Assembly: GCA_050180235.1 (NCBI GenBank)
Contig: JBFXEJ010000011.1
Span: forward strand, 31,911-95,910
Reading direction: 5' to 3'
Length of the DNA stretch: 64,000 nucleotides
From: JAABRU01 sp050180235
Lineage (GTDB): Bacteria > Desulfobacterota > Desulfobacteria > Desulfobacterales > Desulfococcaceae
Under the pieces are notes generated by a model. It was given only the letters and a program-made list of their open reading frames with translations. It was not told the origin of the DNA and did no database searches. Both the position numbers and the translations under genes were made by a program. Below, one piece after another: positions 1-9,601 of this stretch (positions within the stretch are counted from its first letter, which is position 1; the number at the start of each line of letters is the position of its first letter).

Positions 1-273
1 ACATATTGATTTATATATTAAAAAAATCAGTATGAGCAGTCCCACTACCGGGAATTTTATCATCATCCTCAATTTTTTATTTACAAATATGGCAGTTTTG
101 AAGTAAGTTGACAAAATAAAAACCGTTCTCTGGCAGAGCATATGACATCTTCCGGTACACTGATTTTTTCTGGCTTTCTTGCGGGTTGAACTTTGTTCCG
201 AAGAGCATATGGAAGAATCTTTCTCAAACAACTCATCAGACAGAATTCAGCCGGATTTTTTCCGAAGATATGA

Positions 274-357
274 AAACTGAATGCCCTGGCCGAACAGTTG
301 AAACATTATATAAACGAACTGGCTGTGATGGTGGACGTCCGCACAGGAACGGATTGA
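274..357 (+). pseudogene. Possible C-terminal remnant of a chemoreceptor
   Basis: A 27-codon open stretch directly after an in-frame TGA (271-273) reads KLNALAEQLKHY followed by INELAVMV and a stop. This resembles the last helix of methyl-accepting chemotaxis proteins, where the tail usually reads like LxxxAEQLKxxVxxLxxLV. There is no start codon or chemoreceptor sequence upstream in any frame, so it would be a decayed end of a deleted gene. Two intact MCP genes lie within 9 kb. The match is short and made by eye, so it could be chance. The rest of 1-416 is AT-rich and shows no other gene I can support. Confidence 0.3.
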
Positions 358-416
358 AAATAAGGCCGGACAGGAAGCACCTGTTTCGGATTTTACTGTA
401 CAGAAAGTGACAAACA

Positions 417-1643
417 ATGTCCTTTGAATTTTTTATCGGCAGACGATATCTCAGAACCAAACAGAAACACGCATTTGTATCTCTGATCACAGTGCTTTCC
501 ACTGCGGGGGTGGCAGTGGGTGTTATGGTGATGATCGTTGTGATTGCGGTTATGTCCGGTGCGGAGTCTGAACTGCGTACACGTATGCTGGGCGTGACAG
601 CCCATGTGCTGGTTTCATGCCATTACGGAGCCTTTACCGATTATGAACAGGTGATGGCATCTGTCAGAAAACTTCCGGGAGTGGAAGAGACAACCCCCTA
701 TATTTACGCTCAGGTTATGCTGCGTTCGCCGTCAGATATTACCGGAGCCGTACTGCGGGGAATTGATCCGGAAAGCGCGGGAAAAGTCATCCGCACCCTT
801 TCGGAAGAAGACCTGAAAAAACTGCTTTACAGTGATTCAGATGCCACATCCTCTTCGGATGTGCCGGGAATTATTCTGGGCAAAGAACTGGCAGCAAAAC
901 TGAAAGTCAAAAAAGGCGGCCAGGTTTCCCTGACTCTGCCCGGCGGCGGCACAGGAACGGCTCCGGGTATGCACAGGTTTGCGGTAAAGGGAATTTATGA
1001 ATCCGGTCTCTATGAATTTGACAAATCCCTGGCCTATATCCATCTCAGAGAGGCACAGAAGATTCTGGGGAGACCGGATGCGGTTTCCGGCATTGAGGTG
1101 CGGGTCACAGATATTTACCAGGCAGCAGAAACAGCCCGGAATATTGTCCGTATGCTGGGCGGGCCTTACTGGGCACAGGACTGGATGCAGATGAACCGCA
1201 ACATTTTTTCTGCTCTGCGCCTGCAAAAAACCGTGATGTTTATCATCCTGACGCTGATTGTGCTGGTTGCGGCCTTTAATATCGCGAGCACCCTGATTAT
1301 GATGGTGATGGAAAAAACCAGAGATATTGCCATACTGAAAACTATGGGCGCAACAGATCAGAGTATCAGGAAGATATTTGTTTTCAAAGGCATGACCATT
1401 GGTGTGATTGGCACTTTTTTCGGAGTGATTTCCGGCAGTCTGATCTGTGTTCTGATCAAAAAATACAAACTGATCAAACTCTCCACACAGGTTTATCTCT
1501 TTCCCCATCTGCCGGTAAGTCTGGAGATTCAGGATGTGGGACTGATCGTTGCTGGTACACTGATCATCTGTTTTTTGGCAACGATTTATCCGGCCCGGAA
1601 AGCATCGCGGCTGAATCCGACTGAGGCCATCAGATACGGATGA
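417..1643 (+). CDS. lolE: Lipoprotein-releasing ABC transporter permease (LolC/LolE family)
   Basis: A 408-residue inner-membrane permease of the LolC/E-MacB class, which extracts lipoproteins from the inner membrane and passes them to LolA. One TM helix lies near residues 20-47, then a periplasmic MacB-type core domain (about 50-265), then three TM helices near 272-296, 322-345 and 374-392. The cytoplasmic coupling segment EKTRDIAILKTMGA and the C-terminal YPARKASRLNPTEAIRYG are family hallmarks, and the length is normal. The ribosome binding site is weak (GAAAGTGACA before ATG 417). The partner ATPase LolD, often the next gene, is absent here; a flavoprotein follows instead. LolC and LolE cannot be told apart from the sequence alone. 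Confidence 0.88.
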   Translation: MSFEFFIGRRYLRTKQKHAFVSLITVLSTAGVAVGVMVMIVVIAVMSGAESELRTRMLGVTAHVLVSCHYGAFTDYEQVMASVRKLPGVEETTPYIYAQVMLRSPSDITGAVLRGIDPESAGKVIRTLSEEDLKKLLYSDSDATSSSDVPGIILGKELAAKLKVKKGGQVSLTLPGGGTGTAPGMHRFAVKGIYESGLYEFDKSLAYIHLREAQKILGRPDAVSGIEVRVTDIYQAAETARNIVRMLGGPYWAQDWMQMNRNIFSALRLQKTVMFIILTLIVLVAAFNIASTLIMMVMEKTRDIAILKTMGATDQSIRKIFVFKGMTIGVIGTFFGVISGSLICVLIKKYKLIKLSTQVYLFPHLPVSLEIQDVGLIVAGTLIICFLATIYPARKASRLNPTEAIRYG

Positions 1644-1644
1644 T

Positions 1645-1760
1645 GGGGATTAGGGGCTGGGGTTAGTGGATGGGTGGCAGATTTCAGAAAAAAGGCGGAT
1701 ACAAATAATATTTCACCTGTTCCCGCCCTTAATCCCCAATCCCCCAATCCCTCAAACTTT
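1645..1760. repeat. G-rich/C-rich imperfect palindrome (GGGGATTAGGGG family)
   Basis: The left arm is rich in GGGGATTAGGGG-like words (1645-1670) and the right arm in CCCCAATCCCCCAATCCC (1733-1753), so the spacer can fold back on itself. The same family occurs at 13938-14066 and 27666-27796. It fills the gap between the lolE-like gene and the flavoprotein gene and leaves that gene's Shine-Dalgarno free. Confidence 0.7.
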
Positions 1761-1772
1761 CAGGAGATATTA

Positions 1773-3170
1773 ATGTCAGAAACACATTCAAAAATATATG
1801 ATGTGATTATTGTCGGCGGCGGGCCTGCCGGGCTTTTTGCAGCCTATTATCTGCGGGAACATTCAGATTTGAGCATCCTGATGATTGAAAAAGGCCGTGA
1901 ATCCATGAAGCGGAAATGCCCCATTCCGGAAACCCGGGGCTGCATGAAATGCAGTCCCTGCAATATTCTCTGCGGTGTTGGGGGAGCGGGTCTTTTTTCT
2001 GACGGAAAACTCAATTATATTCCCAAGCTGGGAAAAACAGATTTGACCCAGTTCATGCCCCGTTCCCAGGCACAGGCTCTTATTGATGAAACCGAAGAGA
2101 TATTCAACCGGTTCGGAATGGACGGGCCCGTATATCCAACCGATATGAAAGAGGCGGAAAATTTCCGGAAAAACGCCAGAAAATACGGCATTGATCTGCT
2201 GATTATCAAACAGAAACATCTGGGCAGTGATGCCCTTCCCGGTTATATTTCCGGTATGGCAGATTATATTGTTTCCCGCAAAGGCGTTCTTCTGCAAACC
2301 AATGAGGAAGTCGAAGATATTATTGCGGAGGAATCCCGGATAAAGGGTGTAATCACATCCAAAGGCCGTTATTATGCTGAAAATGTGATTCTGGCTCCGG
2401 GCCGTGTGGGAGCGGACTGGATGGGGAAACTGGGACTGAAATATGATCTGGGGCTGACCCACCGGGGCATTGAAGTGGGCGTGCGGGTGGAGGTTCACAA
2501 TGAAATCCTCAAAGATATATGCGAAGTCATTTATGATCCCACATTTTTCATCCAGACACAGAAATATGATGACCAGACGCGCACCTTCTGCACCAATCAC
2601 CGGGGCTATGTTTCTCTGGAAAATTACAGAAATTTCGTGTGTGTGAACGGGCACGCGTACCGGGACAGAAAATCCGAAAACAGCAATTTTGCTTTTCTTT
2701 CCAAAGTGATTCTCACAGAACCGGTCACGGACAATCAGGCATATGGTGAGGCCATTGGAAATCTGGCATCTCTTATCGGCGGGGGAAAACCCATTCTGCA
2801 ACGCTTCGGAGATCTGATCCGGGGACGGCGCAGCACCTGGAACCGTGTTAACAAAGGATATATTGAGCCGACCCTGACCAATGTGGTATGCGGGGATATT
2901 GCTATGGCTTTGCCGGAACGCATTGTCACCAATCTCATTGAAGGACTGAAAAAACTCAATAATGTGATACCGGGTGCTTCCAATGATGAAACCCTGCTTT
3001 ATGCTCCGGAAATCAAATTTTTTGCCACACAGGTGAAAACCACAAATGAACTGGAAACAAAGATCAAAGGACTTTACGTGGCCGGAGACGGCCCCGGAGT
3101 TGCCGGAAACATTGTATCAGCCAGTGCCACCGGACTGATCCCGGCAAAGGCCATTATTGCCAAAAAATGA
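1773..3170 (+). CDS. FAD-dependent oxidoreductase, COG2509 type
   Basis: A 465-residue flavoprotein. The N-terminus carries an FAD-binding Rossmann motif (VIIVGGGPAGLFAAYYL, residues 8-25). A Cys-rich segment follows (CxxCxPCNILC around residue 55), then GVGGAGLFSDGKLNY, the signature I associate with COG2509 'uncharacterised FAD-dependent dehydrogenases'. The C-terminal GLYVAGDGPGVAGNIVSA is the second FAD-contacting motif. The substrate is unknown. I chose ATG 1773, not an upstream in-frame ATG at 1674, because AGGAG lies 7 bases before it and the upstream stretch translates the palindromic repeat. The Cys cluster could bind Fe-S or be redox active; that is inference. Confidence 0.85.
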   Translation: MSETHSKIYDVIIVGGGPAGLFAAYYLREHSDLSILMIEKGRESMKRKCPIPETRGCMKCSPCNILCGVGGAGLFSDGKLNYIPKLGKTDLTQFMPRSQAQALIDETEEIFNRFGMDGPVYPTDMKEAENFRKNARKYGIDLLIIKQKHLGSDALPGYISGMADYIVSRKGVLLQTNEEVEDIIAEESRIKGVITSKGRYYAENVILAPGRVGADWMGKLGLKYDLGLTHRGIEVGVRVEVHNEILKDICEVIYDPTFFIQTQKYDDQTRTFCTNHRGYVSLENYRNFVCVNGHAYRDRKSENSNFAFLSKVILTEPVTDNQAYGEAIGNLASLIGGGKPILQRFGDLIRGRRSTWNRVNKGYIEPTLTNVVCGDIAMALPERIVTNLIEGLKKLNNVIPGASNDETLLYAPEIKFFATQVKTTNELETKIKGLYVAGDGPGVAGNIVSASATGLIPAKAIIAKK

Positions 3171-3280
3171 GTCTTGTATATGGTGTCAGGAAAAGAAAAT
3201 GAACTCCGAAATCCAGTATCCGGAACATTGAACCCCGTAACCTGAAACCTGCGGACAGCAATCTAAAAGGAGTTTGTCTT

Positions 3281-4777
3281 ATGAAAAAAATTGGCAGGAA
3301 AAAACCCGTATTCGGAATTGCTTTCAAAACATCCCTGTGGAGCAGTCTGATTGTATTTTTTTCTTTTCTGCTGGCCAGTCTCGGACTGCTGAAATACGAA
3401 AGTGATACTTTTGCCTATATCCAGAAGGAATATGAGCGGAATATCAGGACAAGTTTTGGGGAACTGATGAATTTTCATACATCGGCCACCAAAGAGAACC
3501 TGAAGGTGCTTGCACAGACCGCGGCCGGTTTGTCCGGCATTTTTCTGTATAATGTTGACCGGGAAGGAACAGAAAGCGGACTCCGTCCGTATATGGATAT
3601 CCCCATAGTGCAGGCCATAGAGGTGACAGAAAATGCAAAAGGGAATTTTTTTGCCATCTGGCGGTCGGAAAACAGGAAAATCGAATCCGGAGCTGCCATT
3701 CCGGCATCACTGGCAGAAAAAGGGGAACCGTTTTTTGAGACAGATATACCTTATGAGAGTGAAAAACTGGGAAAGCTCCGCCTTTATTACAGCGAAAAAA
3801 TTATTCATGGCAACCTTGCCGAAAATGAAACAAAACTGCAAAAACAGATAGCCTCTGTCCGCAGCAGTATTGATGACAGACTTGCGCGTACAGCCCTCAT
3901 TCAGATGCTCGTTGCACTGGGAATTGTTATTTTGCTGAGTGTGTGCATCTGGTTCTGTCTTACTGTCATAGCCATCCGGCCTGTAAGGGAAATCATCCGC
4001 AATCTGCGCATCACTGCTGATGAATTCACAACTGCTTCCGGGCAGATTGCTTCCAGCAGCCAGTCCCTTGCCGAAACAGTTTCCCGGCAGGCCATGTCCA
4101 TTGAGACAACTTCGGCATCACTGACAGAAGTAAGTTCCATGATCAGGCAGAATGCCGGTCATTCAGATATGGCAGGAAAGCTGATGAAAAACGTAGCGCA
4201 GGAGGTGCGGGAAGCAAATTCGGCTATGGGCAGTCTGTCGCGTTCGATGCAGAAGATCTCCGAAGCCGGAAAGGAGACATTCAGGATTGTAAAAACCATT
4301 GATGAGATTGCCTTTCAGACCAATCTGCTGGCTTTGAATGCAGCCATTGAGGCGGCCAGGGCCGGGGAAGCCGGAGCAGGTTTCGGAGTGGTCGCGGAAG
4401 AAGTCCGGGGACTTGCCCTGCGCACTGCCCAGGCAGCCAGAAATACTGCTGATATGATTGCAGATACCGTGAAGCAGATTCAGGACGGAGCCGGAATGGT
4501 GACACAGACTGATGAACGTTTCACAGGTGTTGAGGATATTTCCGGAAAAGCCGAAGATCTGATCCGTGAAATTGCAGCCGCGTCTGCTGAGCAGACAAAA
4601 GCCATTGATGAAATCGCCCATGCAGTCTGTGAAATTGATCAAAGTCTCCGGAGTAATGCGGCCGGAGCGGAAGTTTCGGCCAGCGCATCCGAGGAAATGA
4701 GCGCACAGGCTGAACAGATGAAGGATATGATCGCTTATCTGCATGATATTATCCGGGGCAGGAACAAAGACGTATGA
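3281..4777 (+). CDS. Methyl-accepting chemotaxis protein
   Basis: A 498-residue transmembrane chemoreceptor. TM1 lies at about 22-41, followed by a small periplasmic sensor domain of about 165 residues. TM2 lies at about 207-230. The cytoplasmic signalling domain contains the highly conserved hairpin tip (IDEIAFQTNLLALNAAIEA and ARAGEAGAGFGVVAEEVR, about 345-385) that contacts CheA and CheW. A HAMP segment is short and not obvious. The start is supported by AAAAGGAG upstream. The ligand cannot be predicted. It stands alone, with no che genes nearby. No CheR-binding pentapeptide is visible at the C-terminus. Confidence 0.93.
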   Translation: MKKIGRKKPVFGIAFKTSLWSSLIVFFSFLLASLGLLKYESDTFAYIQKEYERNIRTSFGELMNFHTSATKENLKVLAQTAAGLSGIFLYNVDREGTESGLRPYMDIPIVQAIEVTENAKGNFFAIWRSENRKIESGAAIPASLAEKGEPFFETDIPYESEKLGKLRLYYSEKIIHGNLAENETKLQKQIASVRSSIDDRLARTALIQMLVALGIVILLSVCIWFCLTVIAIRPVREIIRNLRITADEFTTASGQIASSSQSLAETVSRQAMSIETTSASLTEVSSMIRQNAGHSDMAGKLMKNVAQEVREANSAMGSLSRSMQKISEAGKETFRIVKTIDEIAFQTNLLALNAAIEAARAGEAGAGFGVVAEEVRGLALRTAQAARNTADMIADTVKQIQDGAGMVTQTDERFTGVEDISGKAEDLIREIAAASAEQTKAIDEIAHAVCEIDQSLRSNAAGAEVSASASEEMSAQAEQMKDMIAYLHDIIRGRNKDV

Positions 4778-4804
4778 CGGTTTTGTGAGATTTTGAAATC
4801 ACCT

Positions 4805-4945
4805 TAGGTGATTTCCATGAAAAAATGTACCATCATTGCAGGGTGGGCACGGCTTTTTGTGCCCGCCGTCCTGCTGAAACGGCGGGCACAAAAAGCCGTG
4901 CCCACCCTACGAAAAACGGTATAATCATTAATGGAAATCACCTTA
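4805..4945. repeat. MITE-like element, copy A (TAAGGTGATTTCC ends)
   Basis: About 141 bp with terminal inverted repeats TAGGTGATTTCCAT (left) and ATGGAAATCACCTTA (right). The core is a perfect 28-bp inverted repeat (4841-4868 and 4880-4907, GGGTGGGCAC...GTGCCCGCCG) around an 11-base loop. A second copy of the left end, in inverse orientation, abuts it (AAATCACCT from 4797). There is no coding capacity. Related copies are at 38515-38673 (full), 10950-11056 (different core) and 9471-9547 (truncated). 4965-5008 adds a short CACAGAG-type repeat. Confidence 0.85.
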
Positions 4946-5042
4946 TGATCCGGTTTCCCACAGAGGACACAGAGATAAAAAACCGCAGAGAACACAGAGG
5001 AAACAACTCACCTTATTGTATAAATTCAACAGCGAATTGGTA

Positions 5043-6692
5043 TTACACTTCCACAATAAATGGCAGAATCACAGGCCGGCGCCGGATGGTGAAATTGAAA
5101 TATTTTCTCAGATCTCCCTGAATTCTGGCCCGGATTTTTTCAATCCGGTCTTTGGTCTCCGGTTTTATATCCTCTATGGCCTCCAGCACGACGCAGATGG
5201 CATCATCCAGCAGATGTCCGGTTTCATTTTCAAACACAAAGCCGCGGGAGATGATTTCCGGCCCGTACATGACAATGCCGGTTTCCTCGTCAAAGGCCAG
5301 GTTAACAGCCACAAAACCCTCTTCAGACAAGGCTCTGCGTTCTTTCAGAAGACTTCTGCCCACATCCCCGATCCCTTTTCCGTCCACCATAACACGGCCG
5401 GTGGTGACACTTTCCCGGATACTGCCCCCGTTTTCATCAAATTCAATGACCTGCCCGTTTTCAGCCAGGATGACATTTGAACTGGGAATGCCCATATCCT
5501 CGGCCAGCCGCGCATGAAGCACCAGATGCCGGTATTCGCCGTGAATGGGGATAAAATATCTGGGCCGGGTCAGGTTGATCATCAGTTTCAGTTCCTCACG
5601 GAATGCGTGACCGGACACATGGATGGCTGATATTTTTTCATAAATAACGTCTGCTCCCCTGCGGTAGAGGTTGTTGATGATCTTGGCAATGGCTTTTTCG
5701 TTACCGGGAATGAATTTGGAGGAAAGAATCACTGTGTCGCCGCTGCGTATACGGATCTGTTTGTGGATTCCTGTGGACATCCGGGCAAGAGCGGACATGG
5801 GTTCACCCTGGCTGCCGGTGGTGATGATGATGATGCGGGAATCCGGAAAATTTCCCACAGCCCCGATATCTGTTTCCATATCCTCCGGAAGCTTCAGATA
5901 GCCAAGTTCTTTGGCAATCCGGGCTGTAACTTCAATGCTTCTGCCGTTGAAGATGATCTTGCTGTCCCGTTCCCGTGCAATATCCACAATCTGCTGAATC
6001 CGGGAAATACTGGAGGCAAACAGGGCCACAATGGTACGGCCCCTGGTCCGGGAAAAGATCTGCCGCAGGGTTTCCCCGATCTCCCGATCCGAGATGGTGT
6101 ACCCCTCTTTTTCCACATTGGTGGAATCTGAAAGCAGGGCCAGTACCCCTTCTTCCCCGCACAGTGCGAATTTGTTCACATCAGTCATCATGTCATCAAT
6201 GGCCGTGTGACTGATTTTGAAGTCTCCGGTATGAATTACCAGTCCCATAGGTGTCCGGATGGCAACAGCTATGCCGTCCACCACGCTGTGCCCCACACGG
6301 ATAATGTCCATTTCCATTTCACCGATCCGAAGGCGCTGCCCCGGTCTGATTTCCCGCAAATCAGCCGGAACCAGAAGATCATGCTCCTCCAGTTTATGTC
6401 TGACCACTCCGAGTGTGAAAGGGGTTCCATAAACGGGGACATTGACTTCGCGGAGGAGAAAGGGAAGTGCTCCGATATGGTCTTCATGGGCATGCGTAAG
6501 AACAATTCCGGCCAGCCTGGATTTGTTCTTACGGATATAATCCATGTCCGGAATAACCAGATCCACGCCCAGCATATAATCTTCGGGAAACATCAGCCCG
6601 GCATCAATAATAATCATGGTGTTTCCGTATTCCATGACCATCATGTTGAGACCGATTTCTCCCAGTCCTCCCAGGGGAATAATCCGTAGCAT
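5043..6692 (-). CDS. rnj: Ribonuclease J (metallo-beta-lactamase/beta-CASP)
   Basis: A 549-residue RNA-processing nuclease of the RNase J family. The N-terminus (MLRIIPLGGLGEIGLNM) is typical. The metallo-beta-lactamase zinc motif is LTHAHEDHIGALPF, with downstream HSVVDG and HTGDFK histidines. The beta-CASP part includes SGHA and PIHGEYRH motifs. The length matches the family (about 550). I start at ATG 6692 rather than the longest frame at 6731, because GAGAGGA precedes 6692 and the homologous region begins there. It stands alone. A small hairpin (CGGACT...AGTCCG, about 6779-6794) lies between it and the next minus-strand gene. Confidence 0.93.
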   Translation of the reverse strand: MLRIIPLGGLGEIGLNMMVMEYGNTMIIIDAGLMFPEDYMLGVDLVIPDMDYIRKNKSRLAGIVLTHAHEDHIGALPFLLREVNVPVYGTPFTLGVVRHKLEEHDLLVPADLREIRPGQRLRIGEMEMDIIRVGHSVVDGIAVAIRTPMGLVIHTGDFKISHTAIDDMMTDVNKFALCGEEGVLALLSDSTNVEKEGYTISDREIGETLRQIFSRTRGRTIVALFASSISRIQQIVDIARERDSKIIFNGRSIEVTARIAKELGYLKLPEDMETDIGAVGNFPDSRIIIITTGSQGEPMSALARMSTGIHKQIRIRSGDTVILSSKFIPGNEKAIAKIINNLYRRGADVIYEKISAIHVSGHAFREELKLMINLTRPRYFIPIHGEYRHLVLHARLAEDMGIPSSNVILAENGQVIEFDENGGSIRESVTTGRVMVDGKGIGDVGRSLLKERRALSEEGFVAVNLAFDEETGIVMYGPEIISRGFVFENETGHLLDDAICVVLEAIEDIKPETKDRIEKIRARIQGDLRKYFNFTIRRRPVILPFIVEV

Positions 6693-6841
6693 TGCGACTG
6701 TCCTCTCTGCTGTTCTTTGCCTCAGTGCCATCCGGTGCCAAACCGCGGAGTGCCGGTCTGAAAATCTGGCAGCAATGTCCCGGACTTTCAGTCCGGAACT
6801 CCGGTTCAGACGGTGATTTTGGAACTGATCCTCTGTCTGCC

Positions 6842-7174
6842 TCAGATACTGATGCCCAGTTTCTCCAGTATGGCATCCATGCAGTCCATGATCCAGTTGC
6901 GCTGGTTCTGATTGGCATATCCCATGCAGTCACAGCGCATCCGGTTCCGGGTGCGGATCAGCAGTTCGCAGGACACCCTGTTTTCTGTAAGTTCCAGGGC
7001 AAAATACAGGGGATGGCAGTCCGTATGTTCCGCCTGCAGGGGCGTAAACAGTTCCGGATTAAGCGGAATCCAGTAAAGATTGTCCACTCCGGAGTCACCG
7101 AAGTTTTCATCCAGATAGTTTTTTATTTTCTCAAAATCCTGATATCTGAGTTCATCTATGATATACTGTTTCAT
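6842..7174 (-). CDS. Conserved hypothetical small protein
   Basis: About 110 residues, soluble, no signal peptide or TM segment. The protein looks alpha/beta with an acidic N-terminal helix (YQDFEKIKNYLDENF) and a motif WIPLNPELFTPLQAEHTDCHPLYFALEL that reads as a real fold, not a chance frame. A CDCMGY pair of cysteines lies near the C-terminus. I do not recognise a named family. The start is uncertain: GTG 7192 gives 116 residues and ATG 7174 gives 110; neither has a strong ribosome binding site. It lies just upstream of, and in the same direction as, the RNase J gene, so the two may be co-transcribed. Confidence 0.65.
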   Translation of the reverse strand: MKQYIIDELRYQDFEKIKNYLDENFGDSGVDNLYWIPLNPELFTPLQAEHTDCHPLYFALELTENRVSCELLIRTRNRMRCDCMGYANQNQRNWIMDCMDAILEKLGISI

Positions 7175-7267
7175 AATTTCCGAATATATCACATTTGATC
7201 CGCGTGTGCAAGTTGTATGTTAATGCTGACTGCCTGAAAAGGTTTTCTGGACAAAATAAACAAAACG

Positions 7268-7283
7268 TGGCAATAAGATTGTT
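7268..7283 (+). promoter_or_regulatory. Possible sigma-54-like promoter before the second MCP gene
   Basis: TGGCAATAAGATTGTT resembles the -24/-12 consensus TGGCAC-N5-TTGCA. The GG dinucleotide and a G ten bases later are correctly spaced, but the -12 element has GT in place of GC. It lies about 87 bases before the ATG at 7370. Candidate only. Confidence 0.25.
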
Positions 7284-7369
7284 ACGGGAAAAATTTGCTG
7301 ACTTTTGTCAGTGATGAAAAAGATTTCTGTGGAGAAATGGTATCTTTTTTTAATACAGGAGGTAATTTA

Positions 7370-9472
7370 ATGAAAAATCTCAGTTTAAGTGTGAAAATCG
7401 GTATGGGCTTCGGCATTCTGATCGCCATAGCCAGTATACTTGGCGGTCTGGCCGTGTGGAAAATGAACGGAGTGAAAACTCAGGCCGGAATACTTTCCCA
7501 TGAATATGTTCCTGAGCTTGAGGTGGTCAATGCAGTGGAACGGGCAGCCCTGCTTACCATGTATCAGATGCGGGGATACGCGTTCACCGGAGAAAAAAAC
7601 TATCTGGAAAACGGTCAGAAACATATGGAAACTGTCTGGCAGCATCTGGAACGGGCTTCAGAACTGCAAAACCGCTCTCCTCATCTGGAAAAACTGGCCG
7701 AAGCTCTCAAAAATATGAAACAGGCCACGGATGAATATGAAAAACTGGCTGGGGAGACCGTGCAGGAAAATGAAAAAATCGCCAAAATGCGGGCTGAAAT
7801 GGACAGTGCAGCAGCAGTGCTCGTTAAAAACTGTTCTGATTTTTTTGGGGATCAAATCCTGACCATGAAAGAGGAAATCGCATCAAAGAATACCGAGGCG
7901 GAACTCAGTGAACGTGTGCTGAAAATATCAGCGATAAATGAGATATTGGATATAATCAATGAAATCCGGGTGTCCAATTTCAAGGCACAGGCAAAACGTG
8001 ACCCGGAAATCATGAGGAATGCGATAAAACTCTTTGGAGATGGGAATAAAAAAATAGAAGAAATAAGAAAAATCACCAAAAAGGAAATCCATATCAAAAG
8101 CATTGACAAGATAAACACAGTCGCAGAAGAATACCGTACCGCAATGAGCAGTCTGCTGGACGCATGGCTCAGACTTGAGGATTTGAACACAAAAAGAACA
8201 ATGACCGCTGACAGGGTGCTGGCAGAAGCCAAAAGCACGGCAGACAACGCTATGAAATATTCCCTGAACGTGGCCGAAGAAACCGTGAATGCCCTTTCCT
8301 CAGCCTCAAACGCAATGATTACGGGTCTTGTCTTTGCCCTGTTTCTGGGAATCATTATCGCATTTTTTATCACCAGAAGCATTGTCAGACCCATGCTCAA
8401 AGGTGTGGAGTTTGCCAGAAAAGTCGCAGCCGGTGATCTCACTGCCCGAATTGATGTGGATCAGAAGGATGAGGTGGGAATGCTGGCCGAGGCGCTGAAA
8501 GAAATGCTACAGGGGCTGCGCGCAGTGGTCGCGGATGTGAAAACAGCCGCTGCGAATGTGGCCTCCGGCAGTCAGGAACTGAGTGCGGGGGCAGAAGAAA
8601 TGTCCCAGGGTGCTTCTGAACAGGCATCTGCTGCAGAAGAGGTTTCCTCATCCATTGAGCAGATGGCCTCCAATATCCGGCAGAATGCGGACAATGCCAT
8701 GCAGACGGAAAAAATTGCGCGCAAATCCGCTGAAGATGCAGTGGAAGGCGGCAAAGCCGTGGCTGAAACCGTTGCTGCAATGGAAAATATCGCGCAGAAA
8801 ATATCGGTTATTGAAGATATTGCCCGCAGGACAGATCTGCTGGCCCTGAATGCCGCAGTTGAAGCCGCGCGTGCAGGGGAAAGCGGAAGAGGTTTTGCCG
8901 TTGTGGCCTCGGAAGTACGGAAACTGGCGGAACGGAGTCAGATCTCCGCAAATGAAATCGCTGCTCTTTCATCCAAAAGCGTGGCCATTGCGCGCAGAGC
9001 CGGGGAAATGCTTGAAAAAATTGTGCCGGACATCCGCAAGACAGCGGAACTGGTGCAGGAAATCAATGCGGCATCTTCCGAGCAGGACACAGGAGCCGAA
9101 CAGATCAACAAGGCTGTCCAGCAGCTTGATGAAGTCATTCAGCAGAACACCTCTGTATCCGAAGAAATGGCTGCCACATCCGAAAATCTGGCAGGACAGG
9201 CCGAATATCTGAACAAAACCATAGCATTTTTCAAAGTGGATGACAGCAGGTACGGAAGGAACGGATACGGTCGGGGAAATGTGGAACAGGATGAATATGA
9301 GGATGAAAGATCATATCATTCCAAATACAGTGTCATGCATATGAGTGACAAAAAAAATCCGAAAAACACCGGGAAAAGACAGGGAGATTCTTCCGTAAAG
9401 CCGGGTGTAATGAATGTGGATGAAAATCAGTCATCCGGTCCGGCCAAAGATTCTGATTTTGAAATTTATTAA
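7370..9472 (+). CDS. Methyl-accepting chemotaxis protein with long periplasmic sensor
   Basis: A 700-residue chemoreceptor. TM1 is near residues 9-30. A helical periplasmic domain of about 270 residues follows, with EYVPELEVVNAVERA and a QMRGYAFTG segment typical of helical-bundle/4HB-like ligand domains. TM2 is near 305-325, then HAMP, then the signalling hairpin with ARRTDLLALNAAVEAARAGE and GRGFAVVASEVRKLAERS. A hydrophilic tail of about 70 residues rich in Asp, Glu, Lys and Ser ends the protein; its role is unknown. The start at 7370 is fixed by a perfect AGGAGGT, while the in-frame ATG at 7295 lacks one. No CheR pentapeptide is visible. Confidence 0.93.
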   Translation: MKNLSLSVKIGMGFGILIAIASILGGLAVWKMNGVKTQAGILSHEYVPELEVVNAVERAALLTMYQMRGYAFTGEKNYLENGQKHMETVWQHLERASELQNRSPHLEKLAEALKNMKQATDEYEKLAGETVQENEKIAKMRAEMDSAAAVLVKNCSDFFGDQILTMKEEIASKNTEAELSERVLKISAINEILDIINEIRVSNFKAQAKRDPEIMRNAIKLFGDGNKKIEEIRKITKKEIHIKSIDKINTVAEEYRTAMSSLLDAWLRLEDLNTKRTMTADRVLAEAKSTADNAMKYSLNVAEETVNALSSASNAMITGLVFALFLGIIIAFFITRSIVRPMLKGVEFARKVAAGDLTARIDVDQKDEVGMLAEALKEMLQGLRAVVADVKTAAANVASGSQELSAGAEEMSQGASEQASAAEEVSSSIEQMASNIRQNADNAMQTEKIARKSAEDAVEGGKAVAETVAAMENIAQKISVIEDIARRTDLLALNAAVEAARAGESGRGFAVVASEVRKLAERSQISANEIAALSSKSVAIARRAGEMLEKIVPDIRKTAELVQEINAASSEQDTGAEQINKAVQQLDEVIQQNTSVSEEMAATSENLAGQAEYLNKTIAFFKVDDSRYGRNGYGRGNVEQDEYEDERSYHSKYSVMHMSDKKNPKNTGKRQGDSSVKPGVMNVDENQSSGPAKDSDFEIY

Positions 9473-9547
9473 CTCACCTTAGGTGATTTCTGAAAATTAA
9501 ATATCCCGGTTCAGTTCACAGGCACAGGGCAAAAGCTGGAAGCTTTT
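9471..9547. repeat. Truncated MITE-like arm, left flank of the barrel gene
   Basis: Starts CACCTTAGGTGATTTCTG and continues through a CCGGTTCAGTTCACAGGC word to AAAGCTGGAAGCTTTT. It is a near-identical inverted copy of 10989-11065 on the other side of the gene at 9602-10921. The right-hand terminal repeat of this copy is missing. It begins at the stop codon of the preceding MCP gene. Confidence 0.8.
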
Positions 9548-9601
9548 GCTACTTTTGCTGCAGTGCAGTTGATTCTGAATAATCATCTGCGGGGGCCTGC
9601 C

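Noticed and set aside
4804..4995. Small frames inside the MITE-like elements (here and at 38339-38632)
   Set aside because: They are read from the hairpin repeat itself and recur in both copies; repeats do not make a protein family.
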